This document shows positions 1-10,320 of a stretch of 64,000 nucleotides of DNA, piece after piece (position 1 is the stretch's first letter; every line of letters begins with the position of its first letter). The stretch lies in contig CAUJHF010000067.1 of NCBI GenBank assembly GCA_963204745.1, positions 62,001-126,000 on the forward strand. Direction: 5' to 3'. Source of the DNA: Pseudomonadota bacterium. Its GTDB lineage: Bacteria > Pseudomonadota > Gammaproteobacteria > Steroidobacterales > GCA-2729495. Below the pieces are notes generated by a model that ran no database searches, was not told the origin of the DNA, and saw only the letters and a list, made by a program, of their open reading frames with translations. Position numbers and translations under genes: made by a program.

Positions 1-2
1 TG

Positions 3-128
3 CAGGTGCGAATTGAAGATGCGGTTGCCGCCGATGAGATCTTCACCACCCTGATGGGTGATCAGGTCGAGCCGCGCCGTGAATTCATCGAACGTAACGC
101 GCTGGCCGCGGAAAATATCGATATCTGA
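3..128 (+). CDS. gyrB: DNA gyrase subunit B, C-terminal end (partial, runs off window start)
   Basis: Frame 3 reads ...[41 protein letters not shown], the typical GyrB C-terminus ([17 protein letters not shown]). Confidence 0.95.
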   Translation, partial: QVRIEDAVAADEIFTTLMGDQVEPRREFIERNALAAENIDI

Positions 129-130
129 GC

Positions 131-850
131 TCAGTGCCGACCGGCTGCGCTGCGTATCGCAGCCACTTCGGTCTCGATCCACTGCTGGATAGCGGCGTTG
201 ATTTCGCGCGGATCACGACCGGCCGGGTCGACCGGCTTGCCGATACGAAACGTCACTGTGCCTGGTCGCTTCAGCCAGCCGCGCCGCGGCCAGTAGTCGC
301 CGGCGTTGTGTGCGACGGGTACCAGCAGCCTGCCGGCCTCTAAGGCCAGCAGCGCTCCGCTGACGCCATACTTGCGGGTCTCTCCCGGCGGCATCCTGGT
401 ACCCTCCGGAAATATCATCACCCAGAGGCCCTCACCCAGGCGCTGCCGTCCCTGGGTGACGACTTGCTCTACGGCACGCCTGCCGGCCTGGCGATTTATT
501 GCTATGGGGCGAACGCCGGCTACTGCCCATCCCAGGAACGGCGTCCATAGCACTTCGCGTTTAAGTACCCACGTCTGCCGCGGGAACAATACCCATTGCG
601 CGATCGTTTCGTAGGCTGACGAATGCTTGAGCAGCACCACCGAATTTTCACGGGGCAAATTCTCCATACCCTCAACGACGTAACGCAGACCGACGATTTT
701 CTCGCACACCGCCAGTATCCAGCGGGCCCAGCTCACGGTCAGGTCGTAAGCCACCGGATAGCCCCATAAACGACCGATGACGACCACGATGCTCCAGACA
801 GCAACACTCAAAAACAGCACGGCTGTAAACAGCAAAGAGCGAGCCAACAC
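131..850 (-). CDS. plsC: 1-acyl-sn-glycerol-3-phosphate acyltransferase (PlsC-like)
   Basis: KHSSAYET (Hx4-type motif variant) and FPEGTR motif; N-terminal TM segment. Confidence 0.85.
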   Translation of the reverse strand: MLARSLLFTAVLFLSVAVWSIVVVIGRLWGYPVAYDLTVSWARWILAVCEKIVGLRYVVEGMENLPRENSVVLLKHSSAYETIAQWVLFPRQTWVLKREVLWTPFLGWAVAGVRPIAINRQAGRRAVEQVVTQGRQRLGEGLWVMIFPEGTRMPPGETRKYGVSGALLALEAGRLLVPVAHNAGDYWPRRGWLKRPGTVTFRIGKPVDPAGRDPREINAAIQQWIETEVAAIRSAAGRH

Positions 851-1428
851 TATCGGGCGTCTCCGGTATTGATCAGCGAGCGGGCGACAGCAGCCAGGTC
901 GTCGTACACCTCGACACTGTTGTCGCCGTCAAATCTGTGTTCGGTTTCCGTGCCATTGCCAGTCCGCACCAGAATGGCGCGTGCGCCAACCGCATGTGCC
1001 GCTTCAATATCCCGGGCCGAGTCGCCGACCACAGGCCGGTCCCTGAGGCTGCAACCGAACCGCGCCTCGATCTGGTGGAGCAGGCCTGGCCTGGGTTTGC
1101 GGCAGCTGCAATTTTCCTCGGGCCGGTGCAGGCACATGAAAATTCCCGCCAGCCGTCCGCCAGCCTGCTCAATGTCCCGATTCATTCGGTTGTTGATTTC
1201 CCGCAATGCAGTCCGGGTAATAAAACCTCTGCCCACGCCTGACTGGTTGGTCGCTACGACAACGACAAACCCTGAGCGAGTCAGCGCAGCTATCGCCTCA
1301 AGACTGCCGGGCAAGGGCAGCCACTCATCGGCGGTCTTGATGAACTCGGCAGACTCGCGGTTGATGACCCCGTCGCGGTCCAGAACGACCAGCCCTTGTC
1401 CGGTTTCCGGTCGGCTGCTGCTGCTCAC
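850..1428 (-). CDS. gmhB: D-glycero-beta-D-manno-heptose 1,7-bisphosphate 7-phosphatase (HAD family)
   Basis: LDRDGVIN HAD motif I, C-rich zinc loop (CLHRPEENCSCRKP), VGDSARDIEAA. Confidence 0.9.
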   Translation of the reverse strand: MSSSSRPETGQGLVVLDRDGVINRESAEFIKTADEWLPLPGSLEAIAALTRSGFVVVVATNQSGVGRGFITRTALREINNRMNRDIEQAGGRLAGIFMCLHRPEENCSCRKPRPGLLHQIEARFGCSLRDRPVVGDSARDIEAAHAVGARAILVRTGNGTETEHRFDGDNSVEVYDDLAAVARSLINTGDAR

Positions 1429-1432
1429 GGCG

Positions 1433-3556
1433 TCAGTTCGGACTACCGGTCAGGCAGGACAGGTCTGCGACATCGAGAAAAAGTTGCTGCAGCCGCCGGA
1501 GCTGTGCCAAACGGTTATTGCGTACGGTTGCCTCCTCGGCCATAACCATCACAGCAGCGAAATAATCGTCGACGGGTGACCGCAACCCCGCCAGCGCACA
1601 CAAGGCCTGCTCGTAGTCGCGTCCCTGCAGATGCTGGCTGTGCACTACAGCCGCCTTCTCTACGGCCCGATAAAGCGCTTCCTCCTCGCTGAAGCCAAAC
1701 AGCGCGGAATCGACAGTAGCCGTATCGGTATTTGCACTGCGCAGAATATTGGCAATGCGCTTGTTCGCGACGGCCAGGCTTGTTGCTTCCGGAAGCCGCA
1801 TGAACGCGCAGACGCCGAGCAGCCGAGCGTGAAAATCAACCAATGAACCGGTTTTGCGGCTGCGTACGGCTTCAAACATATCGCTGCTGATCGCGCCTGC
1901 CGGCAAGTCCGGTGCCAGACCTTCCAGATAGTAGGCGCGCGAGCGGTCCATGATGAACTCGAAAAGCTCGCCAACCAGTGCCGCAGGATCTTTGGCGCGC
2001 ACTGGTTGCAAGGCGACCGCCTCGCCCAGCAATTCCGGAAGATCCAGATCAACCCGGTCTTCAACCAGGATACGCAACAGGCCGAGCGCGTTTCGCCGGA
2101 GGCCGAACGGATCCTTGGCGCCGCTGGGACGTTTGCCAAGTGCAAAAACGCCGGCCAGGGTATCGGCACGGTCTGCAATGGAGAGGGCGCGGCCAGTTGG
2201 CGACGCGGGCAGCCGGTCGCCGGCATGGCGCGGCAGGTACTGTTCTTCAATGGCGACGGCAACTTCGACAGGCTCCCCGTCGAGCTTCGCATAGTGGTAG
2301 CCCATCCGGCCCTGAAGTTCGGGAAACTCGCCGACCATCTGTGTCAACAGGTCAGCCTTTGCCAGCAGCGCCGCCCGCTCCGCGTGTGCAGCTGCCGAGC
2401 CGAGCTTGCCTGCCACGCTCTGTGCGAGCCGGGCCACGCGGACTGACCGTTCGCGCAGGCTGCCAAGGCCCTTCTGGAAGACGACGGAATCAAGGCGCTC
2501 GAGGCGTGACTCCAGGCTTGCCTGTCTGTCCTGATCCCAGAAAAACGCTGCGTCCGAGAGTCGCGGCAGGATGACCCGCTCATTGCCCTGCTGGATCTGG
2601 GCCGGGTCACGACTCTCGATATTTGCCGTGGCGATGAAATTGGGCAGAAGCTTGCCGTCCCCGCTGCGCACCGGGAAATATCGCTGATGGCCTTGCAGCG
2701 TCGCGATCAGCACCTCCTCCGGCAGGCGCAGAAATGCCTCGCCAAAGCGGCCGGTCAATGTCACGGGCCATTCAACCAGTGCTGTGACCTCATCGAGCAG
2801 GTCTGCTTCGATCATTGCCTGGCCACCGACGTACCCGGCAGCGGCTGCGGCCAGCTGCCTTACGCGTTCGCGGCGCTCGGAGAAGTCAGCGATCACCCGG
2901 TTAGCCGCGAGCACGTCGACGTAGTCGCCAGCGCGCTGCAGTTCGATGGGTCCCGGTGCATGAAAGCGGTGTCCGCGCGTGTGTCGCGATGCCAGCAGGC
3001 CGAGTATGCGACAGGGCACGATTTCCGAGCCGAGCAGCATCACCACCCAATGTACCGGCCGTACAAATTCCGTATCGCCATCGCCCCAGCGCATCCGCCG
3101 CGGTATGGGCAGCGCAGCCAATGCATCGCTCACGATACCTGGCAGCAAATCCTGCGCCGGCTGACCCGGAACTTCCGCGCGGTAATGGAGCCATGCACCT
3201 TTTGGCGTCTCGGTCCGGCCAAGGCTCTCTACCGACACGCCACAGCCCTCGGCAAAGGCCTGGGCGGCACGTGTTGGTTTGCCCTCCGCATCGAAGGCGA
3301 CGGCAAGCGGTGGCCCGCGCTTTTCCACGCTTTGCTGCGACTGGGCGCAATTCAGGGCTTCAATGCTGACAGCCAGCCGGCGAGGTGTCGCGAAGGACCG
3401 CAGTGTGCTGAAGCCCAGCCCCGCGCCGTCCAGGCCAGCGCGGATCTGTTCTGCAAAACTGTGTTCAAGGCTGCGGAGGGCCTTGGGCGGCAGCTCTTCA
3501 GTACCGATCTCAACGAGAAAGTCAGCAGTTTGCGCCATGGGATCAGGAACCGTCAC
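1433..3556 (-). CDS. glyS: Glycine--tRNA ligase beta subunit
   Basis: FLVEIGTEELPPKAL start, length ~700 aa, adjacent to glyQ. Confidence 0.97.
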   Translation of the reverse strand: MTVPDPMAQTADFLVEIGTEELPPKALRSLEHSFAEQIRAGLDGAGLGFSTLRSFATPRRLAVSIEALNCAQSQQSVEKRGPPLAVAFDAEGKPTRAAQAFAEGCGVSVESLGRTETPKGAWLHYRAEVPGQPAQDLLPGIVSDALAALPIPRRMRWGDGDTEFVRPVHWVVMLLGSEIVPCRILGLLASRHTRGHRFHAPGPIELQRAGDYVDVLAANRVIADFSERRERVRQLAAAAAGYVGGQAMIEADLLDEVTALVEWPVTLTGRFGEAFLRLPEEVLIATLQGHQRYFPVRSGDGKLLPNFIATANIESRDPAQIQQGNERVILPRLSDAAFFWDQDRQASLESRLERLDSVVFQKGLGSLRERSVRVARLAQSVAGKLGSAAAHAERAALLAKADLLTQMVGEFPELQGRMGYHYAKLDGEPVEVAVAIEEQYLPRHAGDRLPASPTGRALSIADRADTLAGVFALGKRPSGAKDPFGLRRNALGLLRILVEDRVDLDLPELLGEAVALQPVRAKDPAALVGELFEFIMDRSRAYYLEGLAPDLPAGAISSDMFEAVRSRKTGSLVDFHARLLGVCAFMRLPEATSLAVANKRIANILRSANTDTATVDSALFGFSEEEALYRAVEKAAVVHSQHLQGRDYEQALCALAGLRSPVDDYFAAVMVMAEEATVRNNRLAQLRRLQQLFLDVADLSCLTGSPN

Positions 3557-4471
3557 TCAGTGTGCAGCGCGTTTCGCAGCGAGCGGAAAACCGAGTGCTG
3601 CACGGCTGTCGTAGTATGCCTGCGCAACCAGGCGGGCCATTTCACGTACGCGCAAAATATAGCGCTGGCGCTCGCTCACCGAGATTGCCCGGCGTGCATC
3701 CAGCAGGTTGAAAGTGTGCGAGGCGTCAAGCACCTGCTCGTAGGCAGGCAGCGTCAGGCCCCTTTCAATCAGGGACTGGCAGGCATGCTCGGCTGCATCG
3801 AAACGCGGCGTCAGCACGTCGGTATCGGCGGCTTCAAAGTTGTAGCGCGACATTTCCACTTCATTCTGATGGAAGACGTCGCCATAGGTGACGAGGCCAA
3901 AAGGGCCATCAGTCCAGACCAGGTCGTATACGCTGCTGACGCCCTGCAGATACATGGCGATCCGTTCCAGCCCGTAGGTGATCTCTCCGGTCACCGGTCG
4001 GCAATCGAGACCGCCGACCTGCTGGAAATAGGTGAACTGCGTGACTTCCATGCCGTTCAGCCAGACTTCCCAGCCCAGACCCCAGGCACCGAGTGTCGGC
4101 GATTCCCAGTTGTCTTCGACGAACCGGATATCGTGCGTCAGCGGGTCGATGCCCAGCGCACGCAGAGAGTCCAGATAGAGGTCCTGTATATCGATCGGTG
4201 AAGGCTTGAGCACGACCTGAAACTGGTAGTAGTGCTGCAAGCGATTCGGGTTATCGCCGTAGCGGCCATCGGCGGGTCGTCGGCTGGGTTGCACATAGGC
4301 GGCGCTCCACGGTTCCGGGCCGATCGACCGAAGAAAGGTCGCTGAATGAAAGGTGCCCGCGCCCATTGGCATATCGTAGGGCTGCAATATCACGCAGCCG
4401 TGATCAGCCCAGTAGCGCTGCAGGGACAGAATAAGGTCCTGGAATGTCCGGGGACGGTTAGCCTGAGTCAA
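3557..4471 (-). CDS. glyQ: Glycine--tRNA ligase alpha subunit (likely TTG start at 4471; ORF track extends to 4648)
   Basis: [47 protein letters not shown]; no ATG near the conserved N-terminus, in-frame TTG at 4471. Confidence 0.93.
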   Translation of the reverse strand: MTQANRPRTFQDLILSLQRYWADHGCVILQPYDMPMGAGTFHSATFLRSIGPEPWSAAYVQPSRRPADGRYGDNPNRLQHYYQFQVVLKPSPIDIQDLYLDSLRALGIDPLTHDIRFVEDNWESPTLGAWGLGWEVWLNGMEVTQFTYFQQVGGLDCRPVTGEITYGLERIAMYLQGVSSVYDLVWTDGPFGLVTYGDVFHQNEVEMSRYNFEAADTDVLTPRFDAAEHACQSLIERGLTLPAYEQVLDASHTFNLLDARRAISVSERQRYILRVREMARLVAQAYYDSRAALGFPLAAKRAAH

Positions 4472-4674
4472 GCGAGGGATCCATGCGCAAAGGGGCGCGG
4501 AAGTATAGCTTCGATTGGTTGCATAGCCACAAAGCCGGTAGGCGGCGGGCGTCTGACGGACTGGTTTGCACCAAAATATGGCGCACCGTCGGTTTGACGC
4601 CCTAAGATGGTGCGGTTGGAGCGATGAAAAATTCTCAAAGCCATGCAAATCAAATAGTTATCTAAAGCTCGCCC

Positions 4675-4691
4675 TTGGCATGGGTCGTGCA
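4675..4691 (+). promoter_or_regulatory. Candidate sigma54 (-24/-12) promoter upstream of glnA
   Basis: TTGGCATGGGTCGTGCA: GG (4677-4678)-N10-GC (4689-4690), near the consensus YTGGCACGRNNNTTGCW; about 120 bp upstream of the glnA ATG. Confidence 0.7.
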
Positions 4692-4809
4692 TTACGATAG
4701 GGCACTTCAGAATCGACTTGCCCACGCACACGAGAAAAGCCTGGGCGGGTTTTCAGCTGGTGCCCCGTATCGGGAAATACATGCTTATCCGAAAAACCAA
4801 GGAGCCGTC

Positions 4810-6219
4810 ATGACCCCCGCCGAAGCTCTAAGCCTCATCAAAGAGAAAGAGGCCAAATTTGTAGACCTGCGCTTCACCGATACTCACGGTAAAGAGCAGC
4901 ATCTGTCCATCCCCGCCAAAACGGTCGATGCCAGCTTTTTTGAGGACGGCAAGATGTTTGACGGTTCCTCGATTGCCGGCTGGAAGGGCATCCAGGAATC
5001 CGACATGGTGTTGATGCCTGATCCTTCGTCAGCAGTGGTCGATCCTTTCACCGAACACCCCACGATCAATCTGCGCTGCGATGTCTATGAGCCCTCTACC
5101 ATGCAGGGTTACACGCGTTGTCCGCGCATGACCGCACGGCGTGCCGAGGCGTACCTGAAATCCACCGGTATTGCCGACACGGCCTTTTTCGGCCCGGAAA
5201 ATGAATTCTTCATTTTCGACGATGTGCGTTACGGGGCCGACACCAACAGCGCCTATCACTACATCGACTCAACCGAAGGCGCCTGGAACTCACGCAAGGA
5301 GTACGAGGGTGGCAACACGGGTCATCGTCCCGGTATCAAGGGCGGCTACTTCCCCGTGCCACCGGTCGATTCACAGCAGGATATTCGCTCCGAGATGTGC
5401 CTGGTGCTCGAGGAGATGGGCATCGAAGTTGAGGTGCACCATCACGAGGTCGCGACCGCCGGCCAGGGAGAAATTGGTGTCAAGTTTGGCAGCCTGGTGC
5501 AGAAAGGCGATGAGGTCCAGATGCTCAAGTATGTCGTCCAGAATGTGGCGCACGCTTTCGGCAAGACCGCGACCTTCATGCCGAAGCCGCTCGTCGGCGA
5601 CAACGGCAGTGGCATGCATGTGCATCAGTCGCTGGCCAAGGGCGGCAAGAATCTGTTCACGGGTGATGCCTATGGCGGGCTGTCGCAGACAGCCCTGTAC
5701 TACATCGGCGGTATTCTCAAGCATGCGCGTGCTATCAATGCGCTGACCAACCCGAGCACCAACAGCTACAAGCGCCTGGTACCCGGTTTCGAAGCTCCGG
5801 TCATGCTGGCTTACTCGGCGCGTAACCGCTCCGCGTCGATTCGGATTCCCTTTATTGCCAACCCGAAGGGCCGGCGTATCGAAGTGCGCTTCCCGGACAG
5901 CACTGCCAATCCGTATTTTGCATTTACTGCAATGTTGATGGCGGGTCTTGACGGTATCCAGAACAAGATCAGTCCAGGCGATGCGATGGACAAGGATCTC
6001 TACGATCTGGAACCCGAGGAAGACAAGAAGATACCTAAGGTCTGCTTCTCTCTCGAGCAGGCGCTTGAGGCGCTCGACAAGGACCGTGACTTCCTGAAGG
6101 CCGGTGACGTATTCAGTGACGACCTGATCGACGCCTACATCAATCTGAAGTATGCGGACATGATGCGCGTTCGCATGGCGACGCATCCGGTTGAGTTCCA
6201 GCTGTACTACAGCCTTTGA
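4810..6219 (+). CDS. glnA: Type I glutamine synthetase
   Basis: [31 protein letters not shown]..., 469 aa, [27 protein letters not shown] Shine-Dalgarno at 4801. Confidence 0.98.
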   Translation: MTPAEALSLIKEKEAKFVDLRFTDTHGKEQHLSIPAKTVDASFFEDGKMFDGSSIAGWKGIQESDMVLMPDPSSAVVDPFTEHPTINLRCDVYEPSTMQGYTRCPRMTARRAEAYLKSTGIADTAFFGPENEFFIFDDVRYGADTNSAYHYIDSTEGAWNSRKEYEGGNTGHRPGIKGGYFPVPPVDSQQDIRSEMCLVLEEMGIEVEVHHHEVATAGQGEIGVKFGSLVQKGDEVQMLKYVVQNVAHAFGKTATFMPKPLVGDNGSGMHVHQSLAKGGKNLFTGDAYGGLSQTALYYIGGILKHARAINALTNPSTNSYKRLVPGFEAPVMLAYSARNRSASIRIPFIANPKGRRIEVRFPDSTANPYFAFTAMLMAGLDGIQNKISPGDAMDKDLYDLEPEEDKKIPKVCFSLEQALEALDKDRDFLKAGDVFSDDLIDAYINLKYADMMRVRMATHPVEFQLYYSL

Positions 6220-6231
6220 CAATATGCCTCT

Positions 6232-6265
6232 GACCAGCATCCGGTTTCATGACCGGATGCTGGTC
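6232..6265. terminator. Perfect 14-bp stem-loop between glnA and DUF4124 gene (no T-run)
   Basis: GACCAGCATCCGGT-TTCATG-ACCGGATGCTGGTC. Confidence 0.7.
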
Positions 6266-6296
6266 GGTTCAGCGGGCTTGGGGTTATGCTTGGCGC

Positions 6297-6845
6297 ATGC
6301 AGGCTTTAGTCATGTTCCTGTGCCTCGCACTCTCCGCTGCCGCAACAGGTGGAGTAGAGGTATATCGATGGGTGGACGACGAGGGCCAGGTCCACTATTC
6401 GGACCGCCCGAGTCCGGGTGCTGATCGGGTTGCCATCGATGTCACCCCACCGGGTTCCACACCGGTTGCGGGCGCTCCATCACCGGAGCGCACGCCGGCT
6501 GCAGCCCGGAACCGGTCCATTGCGGCAGCATACGATTCACTGACTATCCAGGCACCAGGACAGGACGAAACACTTTGGAATATCGCGGGCCAGCTGGACG
6601 TCGCTGTAGCTCTGCAACCATCCTTGCAGGCGGGACACAGGGTGCAACTGCTTCTGGACGGCCGACCAGTAGCGGAGCTGGAGCCGGGCGCCACGCGGAC
6701 CCGGCTGTCGGACGTGTACCGGGGCCAGCACACGCTGCAGGGGACGATTCAGGACGAGTCGGGCGCGACACTGATGCAGAGCGCTCCGGTGACCTTCTAC
6801 GTTCAGCAGTCTGCGCTGGGAACGAACCCGGTGGTCAATCCGTAG
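6297..6845 (+). CDS. DUF4124 domain-containing exported protein
   Basis: Signal peptide MQALVMFLCLALSAAATG then VEVYRWVDDEGQVHYSDRPSPGA, the DUF4124 signature; sits between glnA and ntrB. Confidence 0.85.
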   Translation: MQALVMFLCLALSAAATGGVEVYRWVDDEGQVHYSDRPSPGADRVAIDVTPPGSTPVAGAPSPERTPAAARNRSIAAAYDSLTIQAPGQDETLWNIAGQLDVAVALQPSLQAGHRVQLLLDGRPVAELEPGATRTRLSDVYRGQHTLQGTIQDESGATLMQSAPVTFYVQQSALGTNPVVNP

Positions 6846-6847
6846 AC

Positions 6848-7942
6848 CGTCGTTCCCCGGCCGACTCGGCCCCGGGTTCGGCACCGCCGCCCGCTGACAT
6901 CCTCGGCAGTATCACGACAGCTGTCATCGGCATAACTGCCGACGGGATCGTGAACTATCTCAATCCTGGCGCCGAAGATCTGCTCGGCCTGAGCGCGCGT
7001 CACGGACTTGGGCGTCCGCTGCAGGCGCTGGTTCCGCAGCTGCGCGACCTCCACGACCTGATTCAGCGAGCAGCTGCAGAAGGGCACAGTTTCGGTCAGT
7101 TGCTGAGCGTCGCTACGTCCCGACAGAGTCCCGCAGCCAATGACCTGGCTGTACGGGTCAGCCCCTGCCGCACTGGCGACGGCAAGCTGATCATCGAACT
7201 GTTTGATACAACCCAGTGGCGACAGATTGACCGGGAGCACGCGTTGATCAGCCAGCATGACGCCAGTCGCCGAATGATCCGCCAGCTCGCGCACGAGATC
7301 CGTAATCCGCTCGGCGGTCTGCGCGGTGCCGCCCAGCTTCTGGAGCGTGAGCTACCCACGCCTGCACTGCGCGAATACACCCGAATCATCATCGGTGAAG
7401 CAGACCGGCTCACTTCACTCACCGACAGCCTGCTTGGTCCGATACGCCGCCCGCAGCGGCAGCTGCTGAACCTGCATGAGATCCTCGAGCGCGTGATTGT
7501 GCTCATCGCCAGCGAGCAACGCGATGCCGTGCGACTGGTCCGTGACTACGATCCGAGTCTGCCGCCACTGTCTGCCGATCCCGATCAGTTGATCCAGTCC
7601 CTTCTTAATGTGGCACGCAACGCCATGCAGGCAGCAGGGCCTGATGGCCACATCGTGTTTCGCACGCGAGTCCTCGGCAACTTTGCCATCGGCCAGATCC
7701 GGCACAAGCTGGTGGCCAGTATCGAGATCGAGGATGACGGGCCGGGCATACCGGCTGAGATTGCCGATTCGATTTTCTATCCGCTGGTCACGGGCCGTCC
7801 CGACGGCACCGGACTCGGCTTGCCGATTTCCCAGGATCTGGTCAGTCGTCATGGTGGTCTGATCGAATTTCAGTCGCGTCCGGGCAAGACCGTATTCATG
7901 ATCAGGCTGCCGATCCACAGTGAAGTGGCGGACAAGCCATGA
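6848..7942 (+). CDS. ntrB: Nitrogen regulation sensor histidine kinase NtrB/GlnL (start uncertain; ORF open from 6575)
   Basis: PAS-like N-terminus, LAHEIRNPLGGLRGAAQLLERE H-box, DDGPGIP, GTGLGLPISQDLVSRHGG. Confidence 0.9.
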   Translation, partial: RRSPADSAPGSAPPPADILGSITTAVIGITADGIVNYLNPGAEDLLGLSARHGLGRPLQALVPQLRDLHDLIQRAAAEGHSFGQLLSVATSRQSPAANDLAVRVSPCRTGDGKLIIELFDTTQWRQIDREHALISQHDASRRMIRQLAHEIRNPLGGLRGAAQLLERELPTPALREYTRIIIGEADRLTSLTDSLLGPIRRPQRQLLNLHEILERVIVLIASEQRDAVRLVRDYDPSLPPLSADPDQLIQSLLNVARNAMQAAGPDGHIVFRTRVLGNFAIGQIRHKLVASIEIEDDGPGIPAEIADSIFYPLVTGRPDGTGLGLPISQDLVSRHGGLIEFQSRPGKTVFMIRLPIHSEVADKP

Positions 7943-9345
7943 CCGGCAAGGACATTTCGGTCTGGGTGGTTGACGACGATGCCTCTGTGCGCTGGGTTCT
8001 GGAGCGCGCACTGACCAACGAAGGCATCAATACGCGTGTTTTCGATTCTGCTGATGCATTCTTCGATGCGTTGCGGGAGGCCAGACCGGATGTGCTCATT
8101 TCGGATGTCCGTATGCCGGGTACCGATGGTCTTCATGCCATGCGCCGCCTCAGCCGCGAGGGCTACAGTTTTCCCGTTATCGTGATCACTGCCCACGCCG
8201 ACCTGGACAGTGCCGTCGCCGCCTATCAGGGTGGAGCCTTTGAATATCTGCCCAAACCATTCGATGTGGACGATGCGATCGCACTGGTGCGGCGTGCAGC
8301 GCGGGTCGGCATGCAGACGACCGGCGGTCACGTCGAATCTGAACGTCCTGTATCCGCAATGATCGGCCGTGCACCGGCCATGCAGGAGGTATTCCGCACG
8401 ATTGGCCGCCTGTCGCGCTCGAGCATGACGGTGCTGATTACCGGTGAATCGGGAACCGGCAAGGAGCTGGTTGCCCGCGCCTTGCATGAGCACAGTCCTC
8501 GCGCCCAGCAACCCTTTATTGCACTGAACACGACCGCAATCGCAGCGGAACTCCTCGAGTCCGAACTGTTCGGCCATGAGCGTGGCGCGTTCACTGGCGC
8601 CGACAGCCGCCGGACAGGGCGTTTCGAGCAGGCCGACGGGGGGACGCTGTTCCTGGACGAGATCGGCGACATGTCTGCAGCGCTGCAGACACGCCTGCTG
8701 CGCGTACTGGCGGAAGGCGAGTTCTATCGCGTCGGCGGCCAGATGCCGATCCGCGTCGATGTCCGGGTCATCGCCGCAACCAACCAGGACCTGGAGGCGG
8801 CTGTCGAGACGGGCCGCTTTCGCGAGGACCTGCTCCACCGCCTCAATGTGATCCGCATCATCACGCCGCCGCTGCGTGAGCGGCGCGAAGACGTGCCGCT
8901 GCTGCTTGACTACTATCTGCGTGAAGCGGCACGGGAGTTGAGTGTCGAAACAAAGCGCATCGCTCCGGATGCGGTCGCCTGCCTCTGTGCCTTTGACTGG
9001 CCGGGAAACGTCCGTCAGCTGGTAAATGCCTGCCGGCGCATGATGGTCACGGCGCCCGGTGCCGAGATACGTGTCGAGGATATTCCGCCAGAGTTCGGTG
9101 GGAAGGCCAGTCTCCGCAGCGGGCTGACCGATTGGTCCCAGCGCCTCGGACAGTGGGCCGAATCAACCCTGCGCGACTCTGGTGCGGAGCCATTGCTGAC
9201 TACAGCGCTGCCGGAATTCGAACGGACTCTTATCCGCGCAGCGCTGGCCCATGCACAGGGTCATCGCCAGGAAGCTGCCCGGCTGCTCGGCTGGGGCAGA
9301 AATACGCTGACGCGGAAAATTCGTGAACAGAAGATCGACGATTAG
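7939..9345 (+). CDS. ntrC: Nitrogen regulation response regulator NtrC/GlnG (sigma54 activator)
   Basis: REC domain [26 protein letters not shown] Walker A, GAFTGA sigma54 motif, C-terminal Fis HTH. Confidence 0.96.
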   Translation: MTGKDISVWVVDDDASVRWVLERALTNEGINTRVFDSADAFFDALREARPDVLISDVRMPGTDGLHAMRRLSREGYSFPVIVITAHADLDSAVAAYQGGAFEYLPKPFDVDDAIALVRRAARVGMQTTGGHVESERPVSAMIGRAPAMQEVFRTIGRLSRSSMTVLITGESGTGKELVARALHEHSPRAQQPFIALNTTAIAAELLESELFGHERGAFTGADSRRTGRFEQADGGTLFLDEIGDMSAALQTRLLRVLAEGEFYRVGGQMPIRVDVRVIAATNQDLEAAVETGRFREDLLHRLNVIRIITPPLRERREDVPLLLDYYLREAARELSVETKRIAPDAVACLCAFDWPGNVRQLVNACRRMMVTAPGAEIRVEDIPPEFGGKASLRSGLTDWSQRLGQWAESTLRDSGAEPLLTTALPEFERTLIRAALAHAQGHRQEAARLLGWGRNTLTRKIREQKIDD

Positions 9346-10316
9346 CTGCTGGCCTGCAGGCTGCCGACCAGGTCGGCCACTTGGGCTATCCCGTGTCGAT
9401 CGAGATAGCTGGCGATGCCCGCATTGATCTCGCGGCAGATCAGCGGGTTGTAAAACAGCGCCGTGCCGATGCCGACAGCGCTGGCGCCGGCAATCAGGAA
9501 TTCGAGCGCATCGGTGGCGCTGGTGATCCCGCCCTGACCGATGATCGGTATCCGGTGCCGTCCTGCTTCCTGATAAACCTGGTGTACTTTAAGCAGCGCA
9601 ATGGGCTTGATCGCAGGTCCCGAAAGCCCGGCCTGTACGTTGGCAATGACCGGTCGCCGCTTCTCCGCATCGATGGCCATGCCGACGAGCGTGTTGATCA
9701 CGGCCAGACCGTCCGTGCCGGCCTCGATACAGCGCCGCGCATTTTCGCGAATGTCGGTCTGGTTGGGGGACAGCTTGGTGATGATCGGCTTGCTGGTCAC
9801 CGCCCTGCAGGCCGCGACCACTCGCGCGGACATATCCGGTGAATTGCCGAAGGCCACGCCACCTTGCCTGATGTTCGGACAGGAGATGTTGATCTCGATG
9901 GCGTCGATCGGTGAGTCATCGAAGCGCCGGCAAACCTCAATATATTCCTCAAGCGTTGAACCGCAGGCATTGGCGACAAAACGGGTCTCGCTGAAATCGA
10001 GAGTGGGCAAAATATTGTTTACTACTGCATTGACGCCGGGATTCTGCAGGCCGATTGCATTGAGCATGCCCATGGGCGTCTCGAAGATCCGGTGTGGCTC
10101 ATTGCCGGGACGGGCATGAAGCGTCGTACCCTTCAGTACCACCGCACCGGCGTCGCGGTTAGAGAAGCCCGCCACCCGTGTGTATTCTTCGCCAAAACCG
10201 ACACAGCCCGAGAGCAGTACGATCGGCGAGCTGAAGCCGAGGCCGCAAAAAGTGCTGGCGAGTCGCGCATCGGGTGCTGCGTGCTGCTGAAATTGTTCAG
10301 TGTCTGGAGAGGGCAC
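9342..10316 (-). CDS. Dihydroorotate dehydrogenase, class 1B-like (probable GTG start at 10316)
   Basis: GLGFSSPIVLLSGCVGFGEEYTRV, INISCPNIRQGGVAFGNSP, KLSPNQTDIRENARRCIEAGTDGLAVINT, GQGGITSATDALEFLIAGASAVGIGTALF. Confidence 0.85.
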   Translation of the reverse strand: MPSPDTEQFQQHAAPDARLASTFCGLGFSSPIVLLSGCVGFGEEYTRVAGFSNRDAGAVVLKGTTLHARPGNEPHRIFETPMGMLNAIGLQNPGVNAVVNNILPTLDFSETRFVANACGSTLEEYIEVCRRFDDSPIDAIEINISCPNIRQGGVAFGNSPDMSARVVAACRAVTSKPIITKLSPNQTDIRENARRCIEAGTDGLAVINTLVGMAIDAEKRRPVIANVQAGLSGPAIKPIALLKVHQVYQEAGRHRIPIIGQGGITSATDALEFLIAGASAVGIGTALFYNPLICREINAGIASYLDRHGIAQVADLVGSLQASS

Positions 10317-10320
10317 AGGA

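Noticed and set aside
2687-4201. 504-aa + strand ORF
   Set aside because: Antisense to glyS/glyQ, which have clear homology; composition is typical of shadow ORFs in GC-rich DNA.
4566-4620. NtrC enhancer sites upstream of glnA
   Set aside because: TGCACCA/TGGCGCA halves are present but the spacing differs from the canonical GCACC-N5-GGTGC, so they are not annotated as sites.
7870-8838. 322-aa - strand ORF
   Set aside because: Antisense to ntrC, which is unambiguous.
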